Translations under genes and position numbers: made by a program | The notes under the pieces: generated by a model | Seen by the model: the letters and a program-made list of their open reading frames with translations, nothing else | Told to the model about the DNA's origin: nothing | The model's database searches: none | Origin: Magnetococcales bacterium | GTDB lineage: Bacteria; Pseudomonadota; Magnetococcia; Magnetococcales; UBA8363 | NCBI GenBank assembly: GCA_015232865.1 | Contig: JADFYU010000002.1 | Coordinates: 146,191 to 153,044, forward strand | DNA length: 6,854 nt | Direction of reading: 5' to 3' | Shown here: piece by piece, positions 1 to 5,390 of the stretch | Layout of the letters: every line of letters begins with the position of its first letter | Position numbering within the stretch: the stretch's first letter is position 1

Positions 1-97
1 TTCGGCAGTTGAACGTATGCACATGGCACAAGTTCTTGATTCACCATGCAAACCAATACCTTGCACCAGCCGCATACGTTCAACTGCCGAATTTAGG
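1..97. repeat. MITE-like inverted repeat, long form (left end cut by window)
   Basis: Positions 1-20 and 72-91 are perfect 20-bp inverted repeats around a 51-nt centre. The right arm continues to 97 with TTTAGG, matching the full 26-bp arm of the copy at 5698-5760, so about 6 bp (CCTAAA) of the left arm probably lie outside the window and the full element would be about 103 bp. The centre differs from the 5698 copy by one 40-bp block (28-67). No ORF lies inside. The base run after the right end is TTTAT (98-102), which resembles the 5-bp target duplications of the other copies. Confidence 0.85.
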
Positions 98-249
98 TTT
101 ATTCTTTGTGTTTGATTGTTTTTTGCCTATTTCCAGGCGAAGCGGACCGTTTTCTTCGTGGCTTATAAGCATTGCAGTTCTCTTTTGAAGGCCGGACACT
201 TTTTTTGATCTCCGGGGTAAGCTGATCTATTTTTCAGTGAAAGAAAAGC
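98..249. other. Upstream region of the response regulator gene, no clear promoter
   Basis: This non-coding stretch lies between the repeat and the response regulator. It contains a 10-bp perfect palindrome (161-170, GCTTATAAGC). I could not find a -35/-10 pair with proper spacing, and only a purine-rich stretch (about 240-249) precedes the start codon as a weak ribosome binding site. Confidence 0.4.
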
Positions 250-660
250 ATGGCCCATGTATTGGTAATAGACGATGATCAGGCCATTCGAAACTTGGTT
301 CGTACCCTGCTGAACCGGGATGGACACAAAGTGATCCAAGCCAGTGGCGGTATTGAAGGGCTACAGGTTTTTCTTGCCAAATCCAGGTCGTTCGACCTGG
401 TCATTACGGATATTTCCATGCCCGACTTAAATGGGGAACAGGTTGTCCAGGCTCTTCTTCAGGATGATCCGACCTTAAATATCCTGGTTTTTTCCGGTAG
501 TGGCTTTGAATCAGATAGTGGAGCCGGGCTTTCATCCATCCAAAATCGTTACCCGACCATCAGCGTCATGGAAAAACCGTTTACAGCAAAAGAATTTAGA
601 GGGGAAGTGGCTTTGATTCTACTGAATCAAAATCTCACCTCTGCTGAGGGTTGCCCATGA
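250..660 (+). CDS. Single-domain response regulator (CheY-like receiver)
   Basis: This 136-residue protein is one receiver domain with no output domain. The acidic pocket D8-D9-D10 follows the first beta strand, the phosphoacceptor is D54 in the VITD motif, S82 takes the place of the conserved Thr/Ser, and K109-P110 is the conserved Lys-Pro. All residues needed for phosphotransfer are therefore present. Such proteins are phosphorylated by a sensor histidine kinase and act through protein contacts (flagellar motor, phosphorelay, kinase control). No kinase is in the window, so the partner is unknown. The ATG at 250 gives a standard receiver N-terminus (MAHVLVIDDD), although its ribosome binding site is weak. 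The stop codon overlaps the dtd start (ATGA, 657-660), so the two genes are probably co-transcribed and translationally coupled. The family call is secure; the pathway is not known. Confidence 0.93.
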   Translation: MAHVLVIDDDQAIRNLVRTLLNRDGHKVIQASGGIEGLQVFLAKSRSFDLVITDISMPDLNGEQVVQALLQDDPTLNILVFSGSGFESDSGAGLSSIQNRYPTISVMEKPFTAKEFRGEVALILLNQNLTSAEGCP

Positions 661-1109
661 AGGGGCTGATTCAACGAGTGACCGAGGCTTCGGTTTGTGT
701 CGAGGGTGAGGTTGTCGGAGAGATCAGACAAGGGCTGTTGGTTTTTTTGGCGGTGGTTGTCGGCGATGGCCCTGTACAGAGCAATAAAATGGCTCGTAAG
801 GTGGCTGGGTTGCGGGTTTTCCCCGATTCACAAGGGCGCATGAATCGATCAGTCGTTGATCTGGGCGCATCGGTGTTGGTGGTTTCTCAGTTTACTCTGG
901 CCGCTGACCTGAAAAAAGGTTATCGCCCCTCTTTTGCTCCAGCCGAAGAACCGGTTCGGGCGGAGGCTCTGTGTCATGATTTTTGTCAGGAGCTGTCAAA
1001 GCTTGGGCTGAAGGTGGAGCAGGGGCGGTTTGGCGCCGATATGCAAGTGAGTTTGGTCAACGATGGTCCGGTGACCTTTTGGTTGGACTTTCCACCGGAA
1101 TCAATCTGA
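657..1109 (+). CDS. dtd: D-aminoacyl-tRNA deacylase (D-Tyr-tRNA deacylase)
   Basis: Dtd hydrolyses D-amino acids (and mischarged glycine) from tRNA in the cytoplasm, a chiral proofreading step in translation. The 150-residue length is close to the family norm of about 145-150. Family motifs are present: MKGLIQRV at the N-terminus, SQFTLAAD (residues 77-84, the active-site SQFTL element), KGYRPSF (87-93), and VSLVNDGPVTFWLD (131-144), which contains the Asn-x-Gly-Pro motif that gives chiral selectivity. I chose the ATG at 657 over the in-frame TTG at 651 because MKGLIQRV is the conserved family start and GAGGG (646-650) is well placed before it. The gene overlaps the response regulator stop by ATGA, a sign of coupling. 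No terminator is obvious just downstream. The assignment is secure. Confidence 0.97.
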   Translation: MKGLIQRVTEASVCVEGEVVGEIRQGLLVFLAVVVGDGPVQSNKMARKVAGLRVFPDSQGRMNRSVVDLGASVLVVSQFTLAADLKKGYRPSFAPAEEPVRAEALCHDFCQELSKLGLKVEQGRFGADMQVSLVNDGPVTFWLDFPPESI

Positions 1110-1565
1110 TTTTGACTGTTGTTTTTCGCTCTTTTATTGGTTGTTTTCGGATAAAAGTACTCTTGGCTCTTTTGCGATAGCGGCGGTTGTGGTACCTTCC
1201 CTTTCCACTTTGCGACTGAATTTTTCAGGGTGAAAAATTTATTGACAGCTAGGGAAATTGACCGGCAAGTCGGCTCGGTGTCTTGCTGTTACTTGGGAAT
1301 AAATAAGGCATTATTTTTTTGTGACAGTGTGAAAGTTATTCACAGTTTTCGGTTTTTCCACAAGTTTGGAGAAACATTCATTTTTCTTTTGTTTGTTGTT
1401 GTGAATTCATGCGGGAGAATTTTGTTAATTTGTTGATTTTATGTAGAAATTATTCATAGTCATGGTCGTTGTTGTTTTTTTATTTTTTGAAGAAAACCCA
1501 TGGGCTTCCCCTCTTTGTCCAAATTTTATCCACAGATTTATCCACAGGTTTAAAAGGAGTAAAGC
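1110..1565. other. A+T-rich intergenic region before ndk
   Basis: This gap of about 456 bp holds no convincing gene. Its right two thirds is A+T-rich with long T runs on the plus strand (for example 1468-1488). It contains several DnaA-box-like 9-mers (see the separate entry). A TTGACA at 1242-1247 has no good -10 at normal spacing. The last 30 bp carry two perfect DnaA boxes and the ndk ribosome binding site. Short open frames here (such as one from 1230 to 1436) encode low-complexity hydrophobic sequence and are not taken as genes. Confidence 0.6.
1336..1546 (+). promoter_or_regulatory. Cluster of DnaA boxes flanking an A+T-rich stretch
   Basis: Five same-strand 9-mers match or nearly match the DnaA-box consensus TTWTNCACA. 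They are TTATTCACA (1336-1344), TTTTCCACA (1354-1362), TTATTCATA (1450-1458, one mismatch), TTATCCACA (1526-1534) and TTATCCACA (1538-1546). The last two are the highest-affinity E. coli type and are 12 bp apart. The pairs flank about 160 bp of A+T-rich DNA that could unwind. This is either a replication origin or a DnaA-regulated leader for ndk, whose ATG is only 19 bp beyond the last box. No dnaA, gidA/mnmG, hemE or dnaN is in the window to support an origin. The box sequences are seen; the role is inferred. Confidence 0.6.
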
Positions 1566-1991
1566 ATGGCTGTTGAACGGACATTTTCCATTGTAAAACC
1601 AGATGCTGTTGCCAAGAATGTGATCGGACAGATCTATGCTCGATTTGAAGCGGCCGGGTTGCGCATTGTCGCCTCTCGCATGGTTCATTTGAGCAAACAG
1701 CAAGCCGGTGAATTCTATGCTGTCCATAAAGGAAGACCGTTTTACGATGACCTGACGGACTATATGAGTTCCGGCCCCATCATGGTGCAGATTTTGGAAG
1801 GGGAGAACGCTATCCTGAAAAATCGCGAGACCATGGGAGCGACCAATCCCAAAGAAGCCAAACCCGGCACCATTCGGGCTGATTTTGCCGAAAGCATCGA
1901 AGCCAATGCCGTTCACGGTTCCGATGCTCCAGAAACCGCTGCTGTTGAAATGGCTTATTTTTTTAGTGGAACCGAAATCTGCTCTCGATAG
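1566..1991 (+). CDS. ndk: Nucleoside diphosphate kinase
   Basis: Ndk transfers the gamma phosphate of ATP to (d)NDPs through a phosphohistidine, balancing the cytoplasmic NTP and dNTP pools. The protein is 141 residues, the normal bacterial length. It starts with the family pattern [12 protein letters not shown] (residues 4-15) and has the active-site histidine H117 within [10 protein letters not shown]. It also has R104 and N114, at the positions of conserved nucleotide-site residues, and the E(128)MAYFF stretch near the C-terminus. The start is supported by AAGGAG (1554-1559), 6 nt before the ATG. Two perfect DnaA boxes lie at -20 to -40 from the start codon, so replication initiator control of this nucleotide-supply gene is possible (inference). 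rlmN follows after a gap of about 320 bp, an order common in Proteobacteria. The assignment is secure. Confidence 0.98.
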   Translation: MAVERTFSIVKPDAVAKNVIGQIYARFEAAGLRIVASRMVHLSKQQAGEFYAVHKGRPFYDDLTDYMSSGPIMVQILEGENAILKNRETMGATNPKEAKPGTIRADFAESIEANAVHGSDAPETAAVEMAYFFSGTEICSR

Positions 1992-2070
1992 GGCTGGAAA
2001 ACTCAAAGTGGTTGTCGCCGAATCTCTTTAGGCAGGGGTGACACCCGGTAGTCACGAGTTTGATGTGTGC

Positions 2071-2088
2071 CCAACTGTCGAAACCAGG
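2071..2088. repeat. Degenerate MITE arm remnant
   Basis: This 18-mer matches the right-arm consensus CCAACTGCCGAATCTAGG at 15 of 18 positions. No matching left arm or 5-bp flanking duplication was found, so it is probably a decayed or truncated copy. Confidence 0.4.
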
Positions 2089-2112
2089 CTCGGGGTGTGA
2101 AAAAGAATAATT

Positions 2113-2160
2113 CCAGGTTCAGCCGTTGTCGGCACGCACCGCCAACGGCCGAATCTGGGA
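2113..2160. repeat. MITE-like element, 48 bp, with 5-bp target duplication ATAAT
   Basis: The arms 2113-2130 and 2143-2160 are imperfect inverted repeats (14 of 18 match, two of the mismatches allowing G-U pairs in RNA) around a 12-nt loop. The right arm is a variant of the family arm (CGGCCGAATCTGGG for CTGCCGAATTTAGG). The element is flanked by perfect direct repeats ATAAT at 2108-2112 and 2161-2165, as expected for transposition. It is non-coding and lies between ndk and rlmN. Confidence 0.8.
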
Positions 2161-2253
2161 TAATTGTCTAAAGAAGATCTGATCACCAATAAAGTGGCGG
2201 CTATTTATTCAGTAGCACCAGACAAGTCAATGGATTTCACCATGTGCGCACCG

Positions 2254-2271
2254 CCAACCGCCGTTTCTAGG
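2254..2271. repeat. Degenerate MITE right-arm remnant
   Basis: This 18-mer matches the family right arm CCAACTGCCGAATCTAGG at 15 of 18 positions. No convincing left arm or flanking duplication (TTGCC follows) was found. It ends 44 bp before the rlmN start codon. Confidence 0.4.
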
Positions 2272-2315
2272 TTGCCGTTCAGTCGTTGGAGAAATGGATG
2301 TCTGAGGAGGTCGGG

Positions 2316-3353
2316 ATGGCAGAAAAAAACCTTCGACTGACCGGCCTGAGTCGGGCGGAGTTGGAGCAAATGCTATTGGAATGGGGGGAGCGGCCGTTTC
2401 GGGTCAAGCAACTCTGGTCTTGGTTGTATGTCAAATTGGCTTCTGAGGTGGGGGAGATGACCGATCTCTCCAAGGCGTTCCGGGCCAGGCTGGAGGGAAT
2501 CTGTCAACCGTTGCGTCCGACCGTTCTATCTCGACAGCTATCGAGGGACGGAACACAAAAGTGGCTGTTATCCTTTACCGATGGTCAACAGATTGAGACG
2601 GTTTTTATTCCGGAGGAGGGGCGTGGCACTCTTTGCGTCTCTTCACAGGTCGGTTGTAGTCTTTCCTGCCCGTTTTGTCACACTGGAACCCAACAATTAT
2701 CACGAAACCTGACCGCTTCTGAAATTGTCGAGCAGGTGACCTTTGCCCGTTCTCAGGTGGAGGGGCGTGGCGAGCGCCTGACCAATGTGGTTCTCATGGG
2801 AATGGGGGAGCCTCTGTACAATTATGACGCCGTGGTCAAAGCAGTCCGTATTATCATGGATGGGGCGGGGTTGGGTATCGGCACACGAAAAGTCACCCTC
2901 TCAACGTCAGGCATTGTCCCAAAAATGGTTCAGGCCGGTTATGATCTGGGAGTCAACTTGGCAATCTCTCTGCATAGCGTCCGCAACGAAGTGCGGGATG
3001 TGTTGGTTCCCATCAATAAAAAATACAATCTGGCTGCCTTGCGAAAAGGGGCACGGGAATACCCTCTGAAGGGAAATCGTACCATTACCTGGGAATATGT
3101 AATGTTGGACGGGGTGAACGACTCGGAAAGGGATGCCGAAGAGCTGGTGCGCTATCTCAAAGGGATTCCCTCAAAAGTCAACCTGATTCCATTCAACCCC
3201 TGGCCGGGAACACCATACCGTGCCACTCCCAGGGAGAAAATCAATCTATTTCAAAATGTTCTGTGCAACAGCGGCTTGGTGACAGTGGTTCGTGAGCGCC
3301 GAGGGGAAGATATCCTAGCCGCCTGCGGACAGTTAAAGGGCGATCGGGGTTAG
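2316..3353 (+). CDS. rlmN: Dual-specificity 23S rRNA/tRNA (adenine-C2) methyltransferase
   Basis: RlmN is a radical-SAM enzyme that methylates C2 of A2503 in 23S rRNA and A37 in some tRNAs, supporting translational fidelity. Numbered from the ATG at 2316 (345 residues), the [4Fe-4S] motif is C114-x3-C118-x2-C121. The two cysteines of the methyl-transfer mechanism are C107 (in CVSSQVGC) and C337 (in AACGQL). GMGEP (162-166) is the SAM-binding motif, and RERRGEDILAACGQL is the usual C-terminal signature. The start at 2316 is preferred over the upstream in-frame TTG (2286) and ATG (2298). GAGGAGG (2304-2310) sits 5 nt before it, while the upstream starts have no such site. The length fits the family. 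The upstream neighbour ndk is a common one for rlmN. The assignment is secure. Confidence 0.97.
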   Translation: MAEKNLRLTGLSRAELEQMLLEWGERPFRVKQLWSWLYVKLASEVGEMTDLSKAFRARLEGICQPLRPTVLSRQLSRDGTQKWLLSFTDGQQIETVFIPEEGRGTLCVSSQVGCSLSCPFCHTGTQQLSRNLTASEIVEQVTFARSQVEGRGERLTNVVLMGMGEPLYNYDAVVKAVRIIMDGAGLGIGTRKVTLSTSGIVPKMVQAGYDLGVNLAISLHSVRNEVRDVLVPINKKYNLAALRKGAREYPLKGNRTITWEYVMLDGVNDSERDAEELVRYLKGIPSKVNLIPFNPWPGTPYRATPREKINLFQNVLCNSGLVTVVRERRGEDILAACGQLKGDRG

Positions 3354-3435
3354 GGCTGCAGAAAAAATAAATTATCCATCTTGCTTCTCTTTTGGCTCAC
3401 CAGCCACTTTAAAAAAAGATTGACATACAATGAGT

Positions 3436-3472
3436 ATGCGCACGTTTTAGATTTACCTGGCGCATTTTTTTT
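3436..3472 (+). terminator. Possible Rho-independent terminator after rlmN
   Basis: ATGCGC (3436-3441) can pair with GCGCAT (3460-3465) around an 18-nt loop, and an 8-T run (3465-3472) follows. The stem is short and the loop long, so termination would be modest. It is placed about 80 bp after the rlmN stop and before the promoter of the next gene. Confidence 0.45.
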
Positions 3473-3568
3473 CTGGGGCATTAATTGCCGGGCTTAGGAG
3501 AGGCAAATTTTGCCGGTCTTATTGTGCCTTTCTTAATTATCTTATTGAAAATCAAGTAAATATGGTTT

Positions 3569-3583
3569 TGGCATAGCCATTGC
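3569..3583 (+). promoter_or_regulatory. Sigma-54 (RpoN) -24/-12 promoter
   Basis: TGGCAT (3569-3574) and TTGC (3580-3583) are separated by exactly 5 bp, matching the RpoN consensus TGGCAC-N5-TTGC with one mismatch. The invariant GG and GC have the required spacing. Transcription would start near 3595, giving a leader of about 54 nt before the ATG at 3649. The gene would then need an activator of the NtrC type and ATP; none is in the window. The motif is seen; activity is inferred. Confidence 0.65.
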
Positions 3584-3648
3584 GGTTAGAGTCATCAGTA
3601 GTCAGTCGAAATTTGTTTGTTAACGCTGTCCTATAAGGTGCTCTGGCC

Positions 3649-4479
3649 ATGATTCCTGCCGATGTCGTCTCTCAAATAATGACCATTACCCAGGTTACAC
3701 AGGTGACCAACATATCGGTCGACCGAAGTGCGGGCTCAGAGTGCTCTGGCTGCGGACGAAACGATTTTGCCGGAATGTTGGACGACATTTTTGAGAAAAA
3801 ATCGGATGCTCCCTCTTCCATGCCCTCATTTTTTCCGGGTGTGGAGGATGGCCTCTTTTCCATGAACGGCTCATCGGATCTGTTCGGCCTGTTTTCACAA
3901 ATGGTCGGTCAAGAGAAGAGGGGGACTGACACCGCTCAATCTCCATTTGATTTTATCCAATCCATGTCCCGGCAGACAGCCTTTCAATCTGCCTCATTTT
4001 TTTCCCAATCTGAAGCCACCAGCGGTTTTGCTGTCGAAGATCCTTCCGCTCTAATGCATCGGCTGGCCCATGCGTTGGGGCGACAATCTCGTGAGTTTGA
4101 TTCTCTAACCACAGATAACCAATGGACTTTTCCACCAGCGGATGCCCCTCAAGAGGTGACGGATGCTTGGAATGCGGCTACGGCTAATGCGACCGAGGCA
4201 GATAAAATGTTAATCTCTGGCCTGTTTATGGGATTGATCATGCAGGAACAGATGACCGCTAACGACGGCGAGTCCTCTGATGATTCTGTATCCAGTATTG
4301 AAGCAGGTGCAGAAAACATACAAATATTGGAAATGGAGCAGTATTGGCAACAGGTCGAAGCTTTGATGGCCATGATCGATCGATCCGTAGAAAGCAATCC
4401 TGAACGGCAGGCCGATTCAGCGGGAGCACGAGGAATTTTAGAGCTGTTTCTGGGCGGTTTAAAAGAGGAGAGTGCTTGA
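3649..4479 (+). CDS. Hypothetical acidic protein, probably sigma-54 controlled
   Basis: I do not recognise this 276-residue protein. It has no signal peptide or clear transmembrane segment. The N-terminal part is rich in Ser, Phe, Gln and Met and looks largely disordered, with a single CxxC pair (C32, C35 in ECSGCG). A more ordered, helix-forming part follows. Residues about 164-204 (APQEVTDAWNAATANATEAD, then a hydrophobic LISGLFMGLIMQEQM) suggest an amphipathic helical segment, and residues about 222-245 and 260-272 look helical too. A near-canonical RpoN promoter lies 66-80 bp upstream, so it may belong to a regulated class such as flagellar, nitrogen or surface functions (inference only). 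AAGG (3635-3638) is an acceptable ribosome binding site for the ATG. It ends before a strong terminator. Codon composition resembles the neighbouring core genes, which supports it being a real gene. Confidence 0.8.
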   Translation: MIPADVVSQIMTITQVTQVTNISVDRSAGSECSGCGRNDFAGMLDDIFEKKSDAPSSMPSFFPGVEDGLFSMNGSSDLFGLFSQMVGQEKRGTDTAQSPFDFIQSMSRQTAFQSASFFSQSEATSGFAVEDPSALMHRLAHALGRQSREFDSLTTDNQWTFPPADAPQEVTDAWNAATANATEADKMLISGLFMGLIMQEQMTANDGESSDDSVSSIEAGAENIQILEMEQYWQQVEALMAMIDRSVESNPERQADSAGARGILELFLGGLKEESA

Positions 4480-4518
4480 GAGATAACGTAACAGAGAGAT
4501 GATCAGCTCTGATTAGAC

Positions 4519-4558
4519 AAAAAAAGCTCACGCCCCCCCAAGGCGGTGAGCTTTTTTT
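4519..4558. terminator. Strong bidirectional Rho-independent terminator
   Basis: Positions 4519-4531 (seven A, then GCTCAC) pair perfectly over 13 bp with 4546-4558 (GTGAGC, then seven T), around a C-rich loop. The A run on one side and T run on the other let it act on both strands. It therefore fits the convergent genes ending at 4479 (plus) and 4646 (minus). Confidence 0.9.
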
Positions 4559-4614
4559 ATTGAGTAAAGCAGTTGACTCGGTTGCACGATCTATACACCG
4601 TTTCCGTCAATAAA

Positions 4615-4636
4615 CTTAAAAACTGCCGAATTTAGG
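4615..4636. repeat. Internally deleted MITE remnant, 22 bp, with target duplication ATAAA
   Basis: The sequence joins a left end, CTTAAA (4615-4620, one change from CCTAAA), directly to a nearly full right arm, AACTGCCGAATTTAGG (4621-4636). Perfect ATAAA repeats flank it at 4610-4614 and 4637-4641. This looks like a family copy that has lost its left arm and centre. It ends 10 bp from the last base of the minus-strand gene. Confidence 0.7.
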
Positions 4637-4645
4637 ATAAAAAAA

Positions 4646-5017
4646 TCAAGGACTGCAACGTTTCTGAAATAGTTTGGCAATATACTTGTTTCGCTCGATT
4701 TTTTGTGAGACATCCTCCGCTCTTGCATCAGAAACTTCATCAAGAAGAGAGACTAAAGATTGGGCATGGTCACATTTGGGGAAGGTACATTTTTTGCATT
4801 TTACATCAACCAACTTTACATTTTTAAAATCTGGAAGAGAATCAAAAATATTAAAAATTTCCTGAGAAACCTTTTTGCGCTTGCTTGTCGTTAGATTTTT
4901 AACTTTTTCCAGTAGTTTTACTTTGATTTTTATCAGGTTGTCCTGTTCTTTAGCGCAAATTTTTTTCATGTTGATAACCTGAAAGGGCAAGGATTGATTA
5001 AGTACGTTAACGTCCAT
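4646..5017 (-). CDS. Hypothetical small basic protein with Cys/His cluster, A+T-rich
   Basis: I do not recognise this 123-residue, Lys-rich protein. Its one notable feature is the cluster C74-x2-C77-x4-C82-x-H84 (CKKCTFPKCDH), which could bind a metal such as zinc. The rest looks helical and charged, with no signal peptide or membrane segment. Base composition differs sharply from the core genes: by hand count 4801-4860 is about 20% G+C, against about 53% for 1801-1860 in ndk. This suggests horizontal acquisition. The ATG complementary to 5015-5017 gives the longest form, but its ribosome binding site is poor. An alternative start is the ATG complementary to 4967-4969 (107 residues). The gene runs toward the bidirectional terminator at 4519-4558. 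It is an intact frame in A+T-rich DNA, so it is probably, but not certainly, a gene. Confidence 0.62.
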   Translation of the reverse strand: MDVNVLNQSLPFQVINMKKICAKEQDNLIKIKVKLLEKVKNLTTSKRKKVSQEIFNIFDSLPDFKNVKLVDVKCKKCTFPKCDHAQSLVSLLDEVSDARAEDVSQKIERNKYIAKLFQKRCSP

Positions 5018-5298
5018 TAAAGATTTTAGCTGAACACTAAAAAAAATTAAATGGCTGTTCGACTATAATTATATAAAAACATTTATCCCTATTGGATTGT
5101 CTGATAAAAAAGAAAAAATGAAGAGACCTGATAAGGGAAGAATTTTTTTTTCTGTTTTTCCTGGAGAATCAATAGATTGTGTCAATGGTGTGCAGGTATT
5201 TGCCCAGTTTGGGTTGAACAGAATTGGAGAAGGGGGGAGGCTCTGTTGATTTTTGTATCTTTCTCCCTCTGACAGCACTAAAATTGCGATAGAATTAT
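5018..5298. other. A+T-rich intergenic region, no firm gene
   Basis: This stretch continues the A+T-rich composition of the minus-strand gene. A plus-strand frame of 43 codons (ATG 5118, stop 5247-5249) reads MKRPDKGRIFFSVFPGE onward and looks somewhat protein-like, but it lacks a ribosome binding site and may be a remnant. A longer minus-strand frame across 5069-5278 is Ser/Pro-rich without recognisable features. TATAAT-like bases at about 5062-5075 could serve the minus-strand gene, but no -35 is evident. Confidence 0.4.
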
Positions 5299-5365
5299 TC
5301 TAGAAACAGCAGTTGTCGGTTTTCAACATTGCACCGCTTCCCCATGGCCAACTGCCGAATCTAGG
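5299..5365. repeat. MITE-like element, 67 bp, with 5-bp target duplication ATTAT
   Basis: The left arm (5299-5315) and right arm (5349-5365, CAACTGCCGAATCTAGG) are imperfect inverted repeats matching the family ends, around a 33-nt centre. Perfect ATTAT repeats flank the element at 5294-5298 and 5366-5370. It ends 25 bp before the start codon of the zinc-ribbon gene, so any promoter for that gene lies in or beyond the element. Confidence 0.8.
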
Positions 5366-5390
5366 ATTATATCAGGGATCGAAAAAAATA

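Larger units (their letters stand above)
1992..2315. other. Repeat-bearing spacer between ndk and rlmN
   Basis: No gene or T-tailed terminator is visible. The spacer contains a complete short MITE-like copy (2113-2160) with target duplications, and two degenerate arm-like pieces (2071-2088 and 2254-2271). A small hairpin, GTGAC (2038-2042) with GTCAC (2051-2055), lacks a T run. The rlmN ribosome binding site GAGGAGG lies at 2304-2310. Confidence 0.6.
3354..3648. other. Intergenic region with terminator-like hairpin and sigma-54 promoter
   Basis: No gene is visible in these 295 bp. From left to right it holds a TTGACA hexamer (3420-3425) without a good -10, a hairpin with a T run (3436-3472), and two short palindromes: GGCA/TGCC at 3477-3489 and GGCAAA/TTTGCC at 3502-3514. 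It then holds a sigma-54-type promoter (3569-3583) and the leader of the next gene. Confidence 0.6.

Noticed and set aside
159..175. TGGC...TTGC resembling a sigma-54 promoter before the response regulator
   Set aside because: The gap between TGGC and TTGC is 9 bp rather than the required 7, so the -24 and -12 elements would be out of phase.
983..1180. Plus-strand frame overlapping the end of dtd
   Set aside because: It overlaps dtd in another frame, and the product has no recognisable feature.
1230..1436. 68-codon plus-strand frame in the A+T-rich gap
   Set aside because: It starts with GTG without a ribosome binding site, and the product is hydrophobic because of T-rich DNA. It overlaps the DnaA-box region.
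1425..2006. 193-codon open frame on the minus strand
   Set aside because: It covers the whole of ndk in the opposite direction, and ndk is unmistakable. The minus-strand product shows no recognisable domain.
2286..2315. Upstream TTG and ATG starts for rlmN
   Set aside because: GAGGAGG at 2304-2310 is ideally placed for the ATG at 2316 and would lie inside the coding region if an upstream start were used.
3672..4531. Several minus-strand and shifted frames over the hypothetical gene
   Set aside because: They overlap each other and the plus-strand gene, which has a promoter, a ribosome binding site and a terminator. None has a recognisable product.
4569..4575. GCAGTTG as the left arm of the repeat near 4620
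   Set aside because: The outer bases do not match the family, whereas CTTAAA at 4615 with ATAAA on both sides explains the copy better.
5069..5278. 69-codon minus-strand frame
   Set aside because: It is Ser/Pro/Asn-rich without domain features. It lies in A+T-rich DNA where stop-free frames are not informative.
5313..5390. TTG start extending the zinc-ribbon gene by 26 codons
   Set aside because: The extension lies largely in a transposon-like repeat. The ATG at 5391 gives a compact zinc-ribbon protein.
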